Part shown: piece by piece, positions 13,432 to 14,542 of the stretch | Layout: every line of letters starts with the position of its first letter | Numbering within the stretch: the first letter of the stretch is position 1 | Source of the DNA: Candidatus Hydrogenedentota bacterium | GTDB taxonomy: Bacteria; Hydrogenedentota; Hydrogenedentia; Hydrogenedentales; SLHB01 | NCBI GenBank assembly: GCA_026387845.1 | Contig: JAPLKX010000065.1 | Location: 1-14,542, forward strand | Length of the DNA: 14,542 bases | Reading direction: 5' to 3' | Notes under the pieces: generated by a model | Seen by the model: the letters and a program-made list of their open reading frames with translations, nothing else | What the model was told of the DNA's origin: nothing | Database searches by the model: none | Made by a program: the position numbers and the translations under genes

Positions 13432-13604
13432 GTGGGGCTGTTGAAAAAGTCCCCTTTGCGTAAAACAACCTGGTCTACTTCAAAAAAACATAAGCGAAAA
13501 ACAGGGACTGACTCGATTTTCGGCCCGCAGGCGGTTTGAAAATCGTGTCTGTCCCTGCTTTTCGCGGCCATGAAGCAACCGCTGGACTTTTTCAACAGCC
13601 CCAC
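13432..13604. mobile_element. MITE-like element with perfect 21-bp terminal inverted repeats (family E)
   Basis: Arms 13432-13452 and 13584-13604 (ggactttttcaacagcccc core) are perfect inverted copies. If the ends are set one base further in, CTG flanks both sides (13430-13432 and 13604-13606) as a possible 3-bp target duplication. The interior carries a complete family B inverted repeat at 13494-13565. There is no transposase; the 173-bp size and structure fit a non-autonomous element. Following it, 13606-13662 has three copies of a ccaattttcc motif and no gene. Confidence 0.65.
13494..13565. repeat. Family B inverted repeat, copy 2
   Basis: Arms 13494-13521 and 13538-13565 are 28 bp with three mismatches and a 16-bp loop (cgg-cccgcag type). 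It is nested inside the 13432-13604 element. The loop differs in length from copy 1 while the arms are conserved, which suggests the arms are the maintained part. Confidence 0.8.
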
Positions 13605-13662
13605 TGTCCCCAATTTTCCCAATTTTCCACCATGGTTACCGTCCCCAATTTTCCATCTTGCC

Positions 13663-13689
13663 GTAGGTCCGAATTCCGATTCGGACTGG
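13663..13689. repeat. Family A repeat, third copy (single unit)
   Basis: All 27 bases are identical to 19-45 and in the same orientation. Only one unit is present: the downstream half found at 46-84 is absent and sequence like that next to family B repeats follows instead. Confidence 0.85.
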
Positions 13690-13695
13690 TCCCTG

Positions 13696-13732
13696 CTGTC
13701 CCTGCTTTTCGCCTGCCTACGGCTTGATCGCC
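13696..13732. repeat. 37-bp duplication including the methyltransferase 3' end
   Basis: It matches 13156-13192 with two mismatches. The first part is a family B half-arm (ctgtccctgcttttcgc) and the last 16 bases are the final codons and stop of the methyltransferase gene on the minus strand (I-K-P-stop). Thus a gene end and a repeat arm are duplicated together about 540 bp away. Confidence 0.7.
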
Positions 13733-14316
13733 AACGCCAGATACCGGTCGCTCCGGTTCTCGAGCCGCTCGACCTCGAGCCCGGCTCCCTCGAGCATATT
13801 GCGCATCTCCGGCTCATCAGGCAGTTCATGCCCGCCAACCTCCCCGCCGGCCGCGCGGTGAAACGCATTGATATCTTCCCGGCTCTTGCTGTGGAAAATG
13901 GCCAGCCGCCCGCCCCGCCTCAACGCCCCCGCAAGCTCCAAGACCGCTGCGCCCTGATCCTCGAAGTGCGGGAACACGCTGTAGCACAGCACCCAGTCAA
14001 ACGTCCCCCCGCGTAACGGCAGCCTGCCCGCGTCCGCCTCCACCCAACCCGCAAACGCCCTGCCATACTTTTTCCGGCCTTCGCGCAACATGTTCATGGA
14101 CACGTCGGCCGCCGCTACAAACCCTCTCCCCTGCATCAGCTCGCGCAGCATCGGCACAAGCACTCCCGTGCCGCAGCCAACGTCGAGAACCCTGCTGCCC
14201 GGCACAATGCCGAGCCCCTCGATGATTTCGCGCGCCCGCTCGATGACGTCCGCCGGCACACCGGAATCCCACCCCGCGGCCCGCTCGTCAAAAAACGCCT
14301 GAATTTTTGAGCCCAT
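13717..14316 (-). CDS. Class I SAM-dependent methyltransferase (Methyltransf_11 type)
   Basis: A 199-residue cytosolic methyltransferase. The N-terminal helix F-F-D-E-R-A-A-G-W-D is typical of this branch. SAM motif I is VLDVGCGTG (43-51), the acidic residue ending strand 2 is in AAADVS, motif II/III corresponds to EADAGRLPL, and FDWVLCYSVFPHF leads to GGRLAIFHSKSREDIN. The substrate is unknown. The ATG at 14316 lacks a Shine-Dalgarno. A TTG at 14328 has GGAG 4 nt before it and would add four residues, so the start is uncertain between these. The last few codons (AIKP-stop) are part of a 37-bp sequence duplicated at 13156-13192, so the very C-terminus may come from the repeat. Confidence 0.88.
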   Translation of the reverse strand: MGSKIQAFFDERAAGWDSGVPADVIERAREIIEGLGIVPGSRVLDVGCGTGVLVPMLRELMQGRGFVAAADVSMNMLREGRKKYGRAFAGWVEADAGRLPLRGGTFDWVLCYSVFPHFEDQGAAVLELAGALRRGGRLAIFHSKSREDINAFHRAAGGEVGGHELPDEPEMRNMLEGAGLEVERLENRSDRYLALAIKP

Positions 14317-14377
14317 TGTTTTCGTCAACTATCTCCACAACGCGGCAAGCCACAACCAAAGAAGGGCGCCAGTGTTG

Positions 14378-14420
14378 ATCAAAAATGGGACAATCAAAAA
14401 TGGGACACCCCCCACAACTG
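14378..14420. repeat. 15-bp tandem duplication joined to a half copy of the family D element
   Basis: atcaaaaatgggaca occurs twice without mismatch, at 14378-14392 and 14393-14407. From 14396 the sequence matches the minus strand of 4731-4708 (aaaaatgggacaccccc-acaact) with one extra C, then diverges. This is the inner boundary and part of one arm of the 132-bp palindromic element. The remaining noncoding stretch 14329-14453 shows nothing else. Confidence 0.6.
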
Positions 14421-14453
14421 GGCCTGTCGATTTAATGTAGCCCATCAATTTTA

Positions 14454-14482
14454 TTGACATTTAAGTCCTTATGCTTTATAGT
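14454..14482 (+). promoter_or_regulatory. Near-consensus sigma70-type promoter
   Basis: A perfect TTGACA at 14454-14459 is followed after 17 bp by TATAGT at 14477-14482 (five of six). Transcription would begin about 14489. A GGGAGG at 14492-14497 and a GAGGG at 14503-14507 precede the ATG at 14511. It is the best promoter match I found in the window. Confidence 0.65.
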
Positions 14483-14510
14483 TATCGCATCGGGAGGATT
14501 GCGAGGGACT

Positions 14511-14542
14511 ATGGAACCCAGAGAGATGCGATTTGCGCAGCC
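14511..14542 (+). CDS. 5' end of an unidentified gene, cut by the window edge
   Basis: From ATG 14511 the frame reads MEPREMRFAQ and stays open to the end of the window. The leader has a strong promoter about 30 bp upstream and GAGGG 3 nt before the ATG; a second in-frame ATG at 14526 is possible. Ten residues are too few to identify a family. Confidence 0.4.
   Translation, partial: MEPREMRFAQ

Noticed and set aside
13103..13700. CRISPR array
   Set aside because: Repeats are palindromic, of several unrelated families, irregularly spaced, and without unit-length spacers or cas genes.
13074..13868. 264-codon minus-strand frame over the intergenic repeats
   Set aside because: It is made of repeat-derived sequence (several copies of the same peptide arising from family A and B arms) and overlaps both flanking genes; no domain is visible.

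Overview
The window is GC-rich chromosomal DNA from a Gram-negative-type bacterium: it encodes a TolC-family outer-membrane protein and a predicted lipoprotein. The gene mix (DUF1080 lipoprotein, UROD-like methyltransferase-fold protein, GPH-type sugar symporter, UDP-glucuronate decarboxylase) and the many short palindromic intergenic repeats recall Planctomycetota, Verrucomicrobiota or Candidatus Hydrogenedentota. That assignment is inference from gene content only; no rRNA or tRNA marker is present.

Layout. 1-267 holds a pair of small palindromic units and the leader of a Zn/Cd/Pb-type P1B ATPase (268-2445, +). A GrpB/UPF0157 protein follows on the minus strand (2545-3075), then a 168-bp inverted-repeat element and a 3' gene remnant with a beta-sandwich-like sequence (3287-3628, -). 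Next is a tight minus-strand pair: a UROD-family protein (4684-5850) and a DUF1080 lipoprotein (3702-4667). Divergent from that pair is a TolC-like efflux protein (6010-7680, +), whose 3' end overlaps a convergent acyltransferase gene by 83 bp.

A minus-strand cluster runs from 11907 down to 7598: UbiA-family prenyltransferase, glgC, GPH-type symporter, acyltransferase. Its two middle genes are damaged as read here. glgC has lost about 105 codons around its catalytic centre and changes frame at the junction; the symporter carries a single-base frameshift near 9400. Divergent from the cluster is a UDP-xylose synthase-like gene (12160-13101, +). The 615 bp after it is a patchwork of nested inverted repeats with no convincing gene. 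It is followed by a SAM methyltransferase (13717-14316, -) and a near-consensus sigma70-type promoter ahead of an ORF that leaves the window.

The most distinctive content is the repeat population. At least four palindromic families recur here, at 16-84/13289-13337/13663-13689, at 13112-13171/13494-13565 plus fragments, at 13432-13604, and at 4689-4820 plus a half copy near 14401. The 4689-4820 element is exactly 132 bp (44 codons). It sits in frame inside the 3' end of the UROD-family gene, has no stop codon, and replaces what would have been an immediate end of the protein. This resembles the protein-coding palindromic elements known from Rickettsia. I saw no CRISPR array, rRNA, tRNA, intact transposase or phage gene.
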